Shown in pieces: positions 34,334-45,548 of a stretch of 64,000 nt of DNA. Source of the stretch: Codonopsis lanceolata. Lineage: Eukaryota > Streptophyta > Magnoliopsida > Asterales > Campanulaceae. The stretch spans positions 20,238,796 to 20,302,795 of the forward strand of contig CM028377.1 of the NCBI GenBank assembly GCA_013146195.2, given 5' to 3'. The notes below the pieces were generated by a model that was given only the letters and a program-made list of their open reading frames with translations, was not told the DNA's origin and ran no database searches. The translations under genes and the position numbers were made by a program. The first letter of the stretch is position 1. Each line of letters starts with the position of its first letter.

Positions 34334-35572
34334 TTACTAAAGTTATATGTATTTATTTAACTATAGTAACATATTTGTTAGGAGTGATTATCAATGAACA
34401 AATTAAAAAGAAATGAGTTACGAAAAGAAGCTATACTTTCAAGATGATAACGAAAAAAATAAAAAATACAGTATTTGTTAGAGAAGATAGCTAAAGTTTA
34501 CAGTTTATTGCATTGAATATTTTGACTATTACAAATAGCCTTAAAATGAACATATTGATACCTAACAAACCACTAATCAGTTAACTAAACAATTGTTGTT
34601 AGGATTTTCACTATCCTTTCCTTGCAGAAATATTTGAATAGACCCTCATATGTTAGGAAATGTACAGAAACCATAGATGCATATTAATGTTAATGTAAGT
34701 ATATTATCTTTGATTATTTTATTTCTTAATATGAATATATAACTTTTTAAAAATAAATAGGAAATGTACTATTAATCAGTTATCTTCAAATTAACCATAT
34801 TATAAATACTTATATTTTTCGAAGTAAGGTCACTTAATTTGAAAATGAGATTTCAATTTTGTTTTAAGTTTGTATAAAAAAATAAATATAATGAATGAAA
34901 TTTCTTTAATTATTTGATTTTGAAAGCTTTAATTCTATTTATCCTCCTACTAGGTACGATAATATACACTATTAACTAAAGGGAGGGTCTATTTTTACTA
35001 TAATTTTTACTTATCCAATACTTTACTATTTATTGCATCAATAAAACACATATTTGGACAAAATTACCCCTTAATTATTTGCCTTTGTTAAGTTATCTAA
35101 CAATGTTACCTACATAATTTTCTAAGTACAAAAATATCAAATGATATTTGGTTACCGTCACATAAACAACATAATAATAATAATTTTTTATTTTTCCTAA
35201 ATGTTATATCCATAATATTCATGGCTAGAGTCACGTTACATAATAAAAAACAAATATAAAAATATTTTTTATCAACCGAATATTAAGAAAACGTGAGATT
35301 GTTATTTACTGAAATAAAAAAATAAGAATTAGATGAATTACAGGTTATAATTGTAAAAAAAAAATTATCCAATAGTAAATCATATTTTGATACCATATAG
35401 TAAAGCTTTGTACATTTCGCCTATCATAACAATTGATTCTAAATATTAACTATGAATAGATTAACCGATAATCAATTCAATACCAACCATATTATTATTA
35501 TTGAATTTATATTAAAACAAAATAATGTTTAAATCAAATTAATATTTTATTATATTAACGAAGTATCACATA

Positions 35573-35821
35573 AACCCTTCGTTTTTAAATAATTTTCTTC
35601 ATTTTTTTTCTGTTCTAAAATAATTATCTTATTTCATAACTTTTCTTTAAAAAAATCACTTTTACCACTTTACACTTACTTTTTCTACCTACTTCAATTA
35701 TAACCACATACATAAGGGAATTAAAGAAAAAAAATCACACATTACGCTAATATTTACAATAATTACTTTTTTTTAACGGTGTGTCTAGTCAAAAGAGACA
35801 ATAATTTAGAAACAAATGGAG
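35573..35821. mobile_element. decayed Stowaway-like MITE, copy A
   Basis: About 249 bp between two TA dinucleotides. It begins AACCCTTCGTTTTTAAATAA and ends ACAATAATTTAGAAACAAAT GGAG in reverse-complementary style (split here for length), a worn form of the CTCCCTCCGTCCC termini of plant Stowaway elements. The same element sits at the same place in unit B (50632-50888), so it predates the duplication. Confidence 0.5.
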
Positions 35822-36988
35822 TATAATTTAGAAATAACAAATATATTGCTTAACTTCAAATAACAAGTAATTAATTAATAAGCAGTTTTGTCCAAGCCTA
35901 CATACGTTAAAAGTAATAACTAATAATGTGGTAGATAAGTAAAAAATGTAGTAGAAATAAGATTTCACTAAAAAATCATTAACAACACGTGCAACATGCG
36001 AGCAACGCGCGTGCACTTGACTAGTATAATTAAAAATCAATTAACATCTAAATATAATTAAAAAGAAAAGCTAATCTTATATTTTGGACATCCAATGAAC
36101 CATCTACTTGAGTTTTCATCACTTAAAGATGTCCACATAGGTAGTCTAACACCACAATAGCAAATCCTATTGTAATTGTAGTAATTTGATTCCAGTTGTT
36201 TGTCTTAAAAAAATTGGGGGTTCCATTATGAAATTAAGAAAAACAAAGACACGAAACCCTAGCTTTTTAGTGAATAATTGAATTCATGTCGATTTTTTCA
36301 AAGGTACAAACGAACTAGAAACTCTCAAATTCAAAAAAGGGGAAAACTTGTTTTGAATTGAAACTCTCAAATCGCTATCGTGAAGAACCCTAGCTTTTTC
36401 GAACAAAGAATACTAAAACAAACATACTTGACTCAACAATCTTCAAGTAAACGTAGAAACACTTGAATCTTCATCTCACAACTTTTTCGAATTGAAGTGG
36501 GGAAGAACCCTAATTTCTTCCTTCGCGCATTTGGGTTTCTATTGGTTGAGGAAAATTTTTCCTACCAAATCCCATCATATATTATTATATTGTTCACGAG
36601 GGAAATTAATGTTTTTTTTTTTAAAGAAATGGTCCATGCAAGCCGGAAATAACCCCAGTTAGTCAAACTCAGCAAGCCCGTTAAAAAAATGGATGACCCG
36701 TTAATGACAAGGAATACAATGTACCAACTTATTTAGTACATTGGTTTATTTAGGTATTATAAAATGTGGTTGGTCAAATCAGTTACCTGCCAATAATACG
36801 TTGATCAAAAAAATAATTTTCCCAATTTTAATTTACCGATGGGCCGGTGGTATAAAATTTTTTTTTATACAAACAACCTTAGTAACATGACACATGCTAA
36901 TCACAATTTTTGTCTTGATTTTCTTATATTTGATTGGTCACGTGTGTCGTGTTTCAAAGGTTGCTTGTGTAAAAATAATAATGCACCG

Positions 36989-36992
<4 letters not shown>

Positions 36993-37032
<40 letters not shown>
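36993..37032. repeat. (AT)n microsatellite
   Basis: About 20 AT repeats; unit B has about 34 at the same place (52051-52118). Confidence 0.95.
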
Positions 37033-37036
<4 letters not shown>

Positions 37037-37303
37037 AGTGCCACATACGCCACACAAATTACATGAAAACCTGGCTGTCCATGTAGATAATAAACCAAAT
37101 AAACATTAGACATTTTTTACGCTAATTATCATACAAAGCAATACACTCTCGCCATTAAGTTATTAAAATTTAGACTCCATGCATCTCATCCATATTTATA
37201 CACATCGGTATATACACACTCCAACACCACTTCACACAATCGTTTTCATTTTATTTATTTATTATTATTTTTTTGTTATGACACTAGCAATCGACATTGT
37301 TCA

Positions 37304-40300
37304 TCAAGAAGCTGCGATGGTTTCGGTGGTGCCGGAAACCTCAGAGATAGCCACCATGGGTAGTGGCAAGTGGCTGTTAGGGTGGGGGTGGTGGTGATGA
37401 CGATATTCCGATTTCAATGACGAGAGCTTCTCTTTTCTCTCGTCTTGCTTAATCTTTTGTTCCCTACACTCTACACTACAGAATGCGGTGTCACCCCTAC
37501 ACAAATTTAAGACAAATAGCATTGATTAGAAATAAAATTAAATCAATATATTTCAGAAAAATGATCTCTTACAAATTTTAAGATGTTGAGAGTTTTCTAA
37601 TAAAATTCATGTGTAACCAAAGACCTACCACTAAAAGTAAGAATACAATAACAGTATATAAATGGTAGCAATGAGTCATAGATATCCACACAAAAAAAAG
37701 GAAAATTATAAACTGAACAATTATTTTTGTAACGAACAAAAAAGAAAAGATGAACTCCTATTTTAAAACAAAGGAAATACTCATTTTGATCCATAACTAG
37801 CAGAAGGATTGATATTTTAACACTAAATTAATTAACCTTGGAAAGTGTTCAACAACATCCCATCAATACTTTTAACTTGTTTTCAGCATCTCCGATTTGA
37901 CACGATCTTCCTACATATCTTTTTTATTGGGTCCTACAGTTACTTAGAACCGACAAAAAAATCCATTCAACGGGTCGGGACGGACCATATTTTGACAGGT
38001 CGGATTTCAAATATTGCCAATCCAAAAAATATTGGGTCTTTTTGGCCCAAGCCAACATGCCCATGGATCATCCGGGCCGAATAAAAGAAACCCAAGCTTT
38101 TTTCGGTTTGAACCACTGGCCCAACTCAATCAAATTTAATTTTTTAAAATTATTTTTAGTATACTCTATGAAAATAAGTACAACAAGGACAAACTTCCCG
38201 ACTCGGTAGTTATGGGGTAATTGACTATTAATATAATATATACAAATACATTCTATAAATGCTTTCGTCTTAAAAAAATGATTCGACCACTATTAGTATC
38301 GATTCAGTTGACTTAGATATGACATGCCAAAAAAAAGAGCTTTTTAGTTAGTAATAATCACATGGCTAGATCCAAACCCAAGGCACACACGGTGCGGACC
38401 CTTTCATTTGAATCAATCAACCTAGGTGACCATTTGTTTAGATAGTTAAACTCACTGTAGACACCCCAATTTCGTACCCCTGGTATGTAACTGACATAAA
38501 ATATCAAAAACTGTTAAAACTTAACAAATGTCAAGTTGCAGAAGTCAAAAATGCGAAAGGAAAAGCAGGATGCGCAAAAACAAAGGAATCGCAGGGAGGA
38601 AAGTGTCAAAATTTGAAACTTCCAAAAAGAGGTTGGTGCCACCCCAAGGCAGCTTGGTGCCGCACCAAGCATAAGCTTGGTGGCACCAAGCTTTCACTCA
38701 TGCGTTCTCTGAAATCAAATGGGTACAAGTCTTCAAGCGCGCGGTACAAGCGGTCAATGCACGGAAACAAATCAACAAATTCCTGCCGCGTCCCTCTCCA
38801 CTGCTATAAATAGAAGGCCCGGCTTCACATTTTCAGCGTTCAATTTACGCGAAGTTTTTATCGCAGCGAAGCTCTGCTTCTGCGATACTTCGTTCCTTCG
38901 ATACATTTAGTACGAGAGGTGCGAGATAGGTGAGTGGAAGCCCCTAAAATCTCCAAACCCCAGCCAAACTCTGCCAAATTAAAAACCCATAGGTTATAAA
39001 TGTCAAGTTGCAGAAGTCAAAAATGCGAAAGGAAAAGCAGGATGCGCAAAACAGTGAACTGCAGGGGAGGAAAGTGTCAAAATTTGAAACTTCCAAAAAG
39101 AGGTTGGTGCCACCCAAGGCAGGCTTGGTGTCAAGCATAGCATTGGTGGCACCAAGCTTTCACTCATGCGTTCTCGATATCAAATGGGTACAAGTCTTGC
39201 GCCATGGCGGTCAATGCTGAAACAAATCAACAAATTCTGCCGCGTCTCCATCGCTATAAATAGAAGGCCGGCTTCACATTTTCGCGTCAATTTCTGTGAA
39301 GTTTTTATCGCAAGCTCGCTCGATACTTCGCTTCCTTCGATACATTTAGTACGAGAGGTGCGAGATAGGTGAGTGGAAGCCCTAAAATCTCCAAACCCCA
39401 AACTACGCCAAATTAAAAACCCATAGGTTATAAATGTCAAGTTGCGAAGTCAAAAATGCGAAAGGAAAAGCAGGATGCAAAACAAGGAAGCTAGGGGGAG
39501 GAAAGTGTCAAAATTTGAAACTTCCAAAAAGAGGTTGGTGCCACCCAAGGCAGCTTGGTGCCGCACTGCATAAGCTTGGTGGCACCAAGCTTTCACTCAT
39601 CTCGAAATCAAATGGGTACAAGTCTTCAAGCGCAAGCGGTCAATGCACTGAAACAAATCAACAAATTCTGCGTCCTCTCCAGCTATAAATAGAAGGCCCG
39701 GCTTCACATTTTCGTCAATTTACGCAAGTTTTTATCGCGCTCTGCCTGCGATACTTAGCTCCTTCGATACATTTAGTACGAGAGGTGCGAGATAGGTGAG
39801 TGGAAGCCCCAAAATCTCCAAACCCCACCAAACTACGCCAAATTAAAAACCCATAGGTTATAAGTGATCCCTAGCCTAGTTGTTAGGTATCCACCTTAAA
39901 ACCCCAGTCCAAAATCCCAAAATAAGCCGTTACTCTGCGCCTCGGGTAACGAGCTAAAAAGTCAAAACTTAAGTCTAGGTTCCGCCCAACTGAAAAGGCC
40001 AAAACCTACCCAAATAAAGCTGTCACTCTGCCCGAGTTGACTAGCCCCAGTCTCAAATCCAGTTCAAATCCAGTTCAAATCCAGTTCAAATCCAGTTCAA
40101 TTCCAGTCCAGTTCAATTCAAAACAAAAAGACTCCTCTCAGAGGAGAAGCACACACCGCTCTAAAAGGTAATACCTTTAAGGGCGAATTTTTATTTCATT
40201 TATATTTTTTCTTTTTATTTATTTTCAAAAGTTGTATTTTAAATCCGCACAATGTAGCCAATATAAGCCGTTGTCTTTGCCGGATTAGATTAGAAAATAT

Positions 40301-43300
40301 TTTGTAAAAGAGCCGTTATAATGGCCAAATATTCTTAAATGTGTTTGTAATTATTGGAAGGAGGCGGCTGCGAGTCCGTAAATAATGTAGCCACGAATGT
40401 ATCTGTTTAATTTTCCCTTGTCAAAATAAGACCTTATTTATTTGCTAGATTAATATAACAATGAGCATATTTCAGCCAAAAACGCTTTGAGACCGAAAGG
40501 GCGAGTTGGGTGCCTAGCACCTTCCCAACTCGTAACTTAGCCCCCGAACCCGTTTTCTAAAATCTCGGTTTTCTTTTACGGTTTTCCTTTATTTTTACCT
40601 TAAAATAAAGGTGGCGACTCTAAAACTTTCGGATCCGGTGGGGCCACGCAACATTCCCTCTTTGCACTTTCTGTTCTCCCTAAAAAAAATACGGGAATGG
40701 AGGTGATGTATTCCCATATCCCGGTATCCCTAAACAAGGGATAACTTGATGCGGGAAACTCATAGCTCCCATAGCGATCTGATTGGGCCATAAGGCCATT
40801 TTAATAAATCCATAAGTGGGGGCGTCGCAATATCTTTTCTTGCACTTCTCTATTATCCCCTGACAGAAAAAAGGGGAGAATGAGAATGGAAAGGTAATGC
40901 ATTCCCATATCCTGTTATGCCTGAACAAGGGATAACCTGACATGGAAAACCTTTAGTTCCCATTTTGGATACAAAATCCACTCAAGGCAACCGAGGCACA
41001 TTCCAACGTGCTAATATAGACAGCACTCCTCTCGCACTTTGGATTTCGTCTTCCCAAACAAGGGAGGGTGGAGCGAGAGCGGTGGTGTCAGCCACCGCAC
41101 CCAAACAAGGGCGCGGCGCTGGGTCGCACCAAGGAACCTCACACTCACGTGAGTCGAAAACTCAGATCTTGATGACGGAAGCCTTTATAAGCGGCCTAGC
41201 TTTCTTTACCTTGTTGAACTAGTCCACACGAAAAAGAGATTCGTTTTGATTTCCCAAGAAGGAGGTCGTTTAGGTTTACGTTCACATGATTAGATTCACT
41301 TAACTATTAATTGTTAAGTAATCAACTCTGAATTGATGTTATACGATTTGTCGCTACTGCATTGTCGCATTGACCTTTTCGTTTATGATTGATTTTATTA
41401 CTTTATATTTATGGTGCTAGACTTTGAATTGTAAATTTTATTACGTTATGTTTATGGTTGTCATTAGTTGATTTTATTTCAGGCCGGACTAGCATTCCCA
41501 TCAAATTTTGGGCCGGCCAAGCCAAAAAAAAGTTGTCGGCCCACTAAATTCGGATCTAGGCTGGGCTAGCCCATTTGTCATCACATATGCATTTTTATCT
41601 TCTTACCCACTTAAAAATATATTTTCGCATTTTATAATCTTCTTACACAAAAAAATAAATTTAACCCCCCCCCCCACAAAATTGGTCACACAGATAGCTA
41701 ACAAGATTCTTTTTTTTATTCGTCACTAAGAAGAAAAAATCTTCTCTCTTCTACATGACATTTAGAGCCGTCAAAATGGGTCAAACCCGTTGGGTTGGTC
41801 CGCCCCGCCATATTAAAAAGACGGGTTGGGTTTTAAAAATACTACCCCGCCAAAAGGCGGGCTTTTTGGGTTTGACCCGTGCGGGTGGCGGGTTAAGCGG
41901 GGCGGGGGCGGGGTGGGGCGGGTTGGTCCGCCAATTTTTAGATATTTATTATTATTATTATTATTTATATATATATTATATACATTTGTAATTTAATTAT
42001 AATAGAAATCTAATTAGTGTATTGTATATTTGTATTTGAAATGGAGTGAAAAAGTCAAACCTATTACCTACCATTATAATCCTTTTTCCCAGACACCCAC
42101 CCTCTCTCTCCTCACCTCACCCAGCCCACTCTCGTCTCCAACAGCCAATCACCCCCAAATCCCAATTTCCCCCATTCTTTTATTTCTTCTTCCCAGACTC
42201 CGAGTGGCGTGTGTGATGTCCCGTGTCCGCCTGATTCAGTTCGTCAACAAGACATGAAGACAACAACTACTATTCAGTAATAATTCTCGATCTCTCACTC
42301 TCTCTCTCACAAAGGAAACCCGTGAGGCCGTGAGTGACCCTCTCGATGTCTCTCTCTTTCAAGTCGGCCATTGTTTGATTTCTCTCCTTCTCGCCTCGGT
42401 CACCACCATCGCCTGCCGTCTCTTTCTCTCAGTCCGCCATCGGCTCATCGTCGTTCTTCGCCCTCTTAGTCCACCATCCGACCATCATCGAGCTGAGCTC
42501 TCTCTCTCATTGTCGGTCGGCTTTTTTCCCCAATCTCTCTTTTGAGAATAATATGATGCGTTTCTGTGAGTTCTTTGTTGGGTTTCTTCATTTCTTGAGA
42601 CTGATTTAAGGTTTTCATCAATAAGTGTTTATTGATCTTTTTTTTATCTAAGATGTTTCTCTGTATAAAATTTCCCCCTTTTTTGTTTGATAAATTTGAA
42701 TGCATGATGTATCTGGATTGAGTTTTTAGTTTTAATTGAAAATTTTAGTTTAGCTTACAGTTACAGATGTAACAGATCTCCTCCTAAAAAAAAATTCAAT
42801 TAGCGGGTTGGTCCGCCCCGTCCCGCAACCCAAGGTGGGTTGGGTTGGACCAATGCTTTTCTGGTCCGTCATTCTCGCGGGTTGGTCCGCCCCGCCCCGC
42901 CAATTGGCGGGGTCCGCCATTTTGCGGGTTGGTCCGCCCCGTTGGTCCGTTCTGACAGCTCTAATGACATTCCTAAGGACAAGTCTAATGATAGGGGTCA
43001 AAACCAAATTTTGATACCTATGTAAGAGTATTAAACTCTCCAATGGTTAAACTAAAATATATCAAAATTAGGTGTGGTACCAGAGAATGTACCAAATTTA
43101 ATAACTCTTATTACCACGCCTAATTCTAATACCCTTTATTTTGATACATATGATTAATGATGGTTATTTGATACACATAAATAATAACCATTACCCATAT
43201 AAAAATTTGATTTTAATACCTATAATCTACGATTGATTTGCCCTAAGAAGATATCCCCCAATGTACAAATTATTTTTTTTAACAAAAAGAAAGCTAAGAA

Positions 43301-43857
43301 GACAACATTCCTGATACTCTTATCTCCCTGTAAACAAGATATAAATTAGAATATTCTGAATATTCTGAATATTCCAACTAAATAGTAGGTAGAATCTTAT
43401 AGACATGATCTCCTTCAAATATAAATATTCAAAGGAAAGAGAAAAGAGATTCTTCCAATAGAAAGATAAACACATACGCAATAGAAGCATTAATTAAGAT
43501 ACAATAGCTGAGATGGAATGATCACCTATAGATGTAGATGTCACGGCGAGAAGATAAACGGCAATTACAGAGGGCGCACGATCTCAAAAACTCAGCCGTC
43601 TCCACTTGATTACTACCAAAACAAGGACTATTATTTCTCCTGTTATCTCTGGGTGACAACGTCATGGCCGTCAACCGATGATCGTACTCGCACCCACTCA
43701 TTAACCCTGATCCAGAAACCACCTGATATTTCTCTCCGCCGCCTGTTGGTGTTGGGCCCCTTTGAACGTCGCCCAAGATGATGGGATTCATTTGCTCTCG
43801 TGGTGGACCATCCACAACATCAACGGTGATCCCCTTCATGCTTGTAGCTCTCCTCAT
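37304..43857 (-). CDS. FCS-like zinc finger (FLZ) protein, copy A
   Basis: Two exons on the minus strand. Exon 1 is 43857-43526 and ends inside an Arg codon (TATAG before GTGATC). Exon 2 is 37496-37304, after TTTGTGTAG. The join is in phase and gives 174 residues. Residues 1-89 are a low-similarity region starting MRRATSMKGITVDVVDG. The FLZ domain runs from F90 to about K133: FLRSCALCNCRLSSRRDIYI, then YRGDTAFCSVECREQKIKQD, with Cys at 94, 97, 117 and 121 (C-x2-C and C-x3-C). A His-rich stretch and SEVSGTTETIAAS close it. FLZ proteins are plant-specific adaptors that bind the SnRK1 energy-sensing kinase in the nucleus and cytoplasm; this role is from the family. The intron is 6029 bp, swollen by a solo LTR and a hAT-type element absent from copy B. 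A TC-rich stretch before the ATG looks like a 5' leader. The start is uncertain: an ATG at 43888 lies one base out of frame. Confidence 0.88.
38805..38813 (+). promoter_or_regulatory. TATA box, promoter copy 1 of the solo LTR
   Basis: TATAAATAG in the first of three tandem promoter units; orientation is antisense to the host FLZ gene. Confidence 0.6.
39255..39263 (+). promoter_or_regulatory. TATA box, promoter copy 2 of the solo LTR
   Basis: TATAAATAG, 450 bp after the first; same orientation. Confidence 0.6.
39684..39692 (+). promoter_or_regulatory. TATA box, promoter copy 3 of the solo LTR
   Basis: TATAAATAG, 429 bp after the second; same orientation. Confidence 0.6.
41763..42963. mobile_element. 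non-autonomous hAT-type DNA transposon in the FLZ-A intron
   Basis: 1201 bp with terminal inverted repeats TAGAGCCGTCAAAATGGG (left) and, read from the right end, TAGAGCTGTCAGAACGGACC. It is flanked by the 8-bp duplication ATGACATT (41755-41762 and 42964-42971). An 8-bp duplication and TAGAGCTGTCA-type ends are hallmarks of hAT elements. Unit B has the empty site with one ATGACATT (54415-54422). Both subterminal regions are full of GGTTGGTCCGCCCCGCC-like repeats in opposite orientations. The centre is CT-rich with no transposase; it may hold captured host sequence (about 42060-42540), which I cannot identify. Confidence 0.9.
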
Positions 43858-45540
43858 CTTAGGCCGTCCACGTTTCCCAAAGTAACATCTGTGTGTGTGT
43901 TATGGAGTGTTTTAAAGTGTGTGTGTGAGAGAGAGAGAGGAGTGGGGGGACGGGGAAGAGCGAGAGACCCTGGACTGAGAGTGGTAGTGGAAGGTGATGG
44001 GAGAAGATAAAGGGTAGGGGAGGAGGCTGAGAGTGAATCTAGGCCGTCCATTTCTTTAAAGATATTATGAAAATTACACGTTAGCCATCGCTTTCCGTTC
44101 TACTCCATATTTTGTTCCTTTTACTTTAATTTTCTAATTAATTTTACTGATGATTATGACATTTTTATTATGTATAAAAAGTCTTTTTGTTTTCCCATCT
44201 AAAAAAAAAAAAGAAAATAAGAGTATTAAATTGACACGAACGGTTGTAAACAAAGCTGTATCGTCGGACGAATGAAAAAAGAGAGGATTTGTTTCAAAAT
44301 AGCCACGTGAAAACAGTTATGTTTAAACGTGATCATATTTATTCAAAATCATCTTTTATGACCATTGTGTCGATTGAATGACTTAAGGATTGATTAATTG
44401 ACTTATGAATCGATCGCTATCATTCAAGAGTCGAGTATATGTCGATAATTAATCGACTTACTAAGTTGATAGTGAGTTGATTTTTTTCCCTCCAAAGGAT
44501 CGATCGAACTCACATAATAGAAAGCTCTTGGGCTACCATAATGAGTTGATTAACCGACTCAATAGTCGATGAACAAACTCAATAATTGATGCATGAACAG
44601 ACTCAATAATCGTTGAACCTAGGACTTCAACATATTTATCGAGAGATGAACAAACTCAGTGGTTGTTGAACCTAGGACTTCGACATATTTATCGAGAGAC
44701 ATATTTATCGATAATTAATCGACTTACTAAGTTGATAGTGAGTTGATTAACCGACTCAATAGTCGATGAACAAACTTAATAATCGATGCATGAACAGACT
44801 CAATAGTCGTTGAACCTAGGACTTCGACATATTTATCGAAAGATGAACCTAGAGTTTCGACCTTAGATTTGAAGATGAGAAAGAGAAAAAGATAGAGAGG
44901 TGAGAGACGAATCTTGAAAGATGACTTAAGCCAAAGATGATGATAAAGACATCAGCAAAGACGAAAGAACCGAGTGCGTGTGTCTGTGAAGTAGGAAGAG
45001 GGATGGAATATTGTTTATTTTGAAGGGCCTTCTCGAAATTCTATTTAATTTTTTAGTCAATGGCTAAATACTTGACCATTTCCTCTCGAGGAAGAAAAGA
45101 AAGAGTATTAGAGAGTTGTATCCATTCTTTATGATATGTTATCTAATCTGTTTGTTAAATTCTGCAGTCACGCCGGCCCCCACCATGACCAAAAAAAAAA
45201 TAAATAAATAAATAAAATGGCCTTTATAGATATACAAAAATTAAAATTTAACACAAATAATTTTTTTCACTTTTTGCTATTTATTTTAAAAAAATACAAT
45301 TCCAAAAAATATTAAAAAATTAGAGTTGATTATTTTTTTTAACCATCATCCAAATTGAGGGTAACAATTGGAATGTGCATGATTTACTTAGAACCATTAA
45401 AAAAACAGATATCCACGTTTTATAAACCAAAAGACATGCAAATAGTTTTGTTAAGTAAAAATGACTGCTTACTTAGTTTCTATTAGCTGATGGTTTAAAG
45501 AGAAAACAGTTTAATTTTTATTAATTAATTAATTAATTAA
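43858..45540. other. upstream region of FLZ copy A
   Basis: The minus strand just before exon 1 is TC/CA-rich (43890-44060), as in a plant 5' leader. Beyond about 44200 no gene is seen. Nearly identical to 55319-57029 in unit B as far as about 44480. Confidence 0.6.
44385..44860. repeat. imperfect tandem repeats with ATCGACT/GTTGAACCTAGGACTTC motifs, copy A
   Basis: ACAAACTCAATAATTGATG, GTTGAACCTAGGACTTCGAC and ATATTTATCGAGAGA(T/C) recur two to four times with a period near 65-75 bp, mixed with a second motif TTAATCGACTTACTAAGTTG that occurs twice. Same array at 55845-56360 in unit B. It lies about 600-1000 bp upstream of the FLZ start. Confidence 0.65.
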
Positions 45541-45548
45541 TTAATTAT
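45520..45548. repeat. (AATT)n microsatellite at the LINE 3' end
   Basis: Seven AATT units in place of the A-rich tail seen in the unit-B LINE copy. Confidence 0.8.

Larger units (their letters stand above)
34339..37303. other. AT-rich spacer downstream of FLZ copy A
   Basis: No gene seen. The whole stretch is collinear with 49384-52386 in unit B at high similarity. Within it are an old Stowaway-like element (35573-35821) and an (AT)n tract (36993-37032). The part around 36230-36540 has repeated AAACCCTAGCTTTTT/GAAGAACCCTA motifs like a plant 5' leader, but no coding frame follows. An AATAAA-type poly(A) signal for the FLZ gene is available on the minus strand near 37252-37262. Confidence 0.65.
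38526..39863 (+). repeat. triplicated promoter segment inside the solo LTR
   Basis: Three tandem copies: 38526-38997 (472 bp), 38998-39431 (434 bp) and 39432-39863 (about 432 bp). Each starts AAATGTCAAGTTGC(AG)AAG and contains GGTTGGTGCCACC, a GCTTGGTGGCACCAAGC hairpin, a TATA box and the segment ending ACCCATAGGTTATAA. Copies 2 and 3 carry many separate small deletions relative to copy 1. The related LTR at 8164-9964 has one copy. Confidence 0.9.
38456..41143 (+). mobile_element. solo LTR of the Tat-like family, in the FLZ-A intron
   Basis: A 2688-bp segment starting TGTAGACACCCCAATTTCG and ending GGAACCTCACA, flanked by the 5-bp duplication CTCAC (38451-38455 and 41144-41148). In unit B the site is empty (one CTCAC, 53798-53802), which fixes both ends. 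It belongs to the same family as 8164-9964 but is longer because the promoter-bearing part is present three times (38526-39863). The rest is collinear. TGGCGACTC at 40612-40620 resembles a tRNA-Arg-type primer site, which raises the alternative that the 3' quarter was once a leader; the target duplication and the shared ends argue that the whole unit behaves as one LTR. Confidence 0.85.

Noticed and set aside
36230..36540. Possible 5' leader of a gene (AAACCCTAGC motifs)
   Set aside because: No coding frame follows on either strand in either duplicate; kept only as a note in the spacer.
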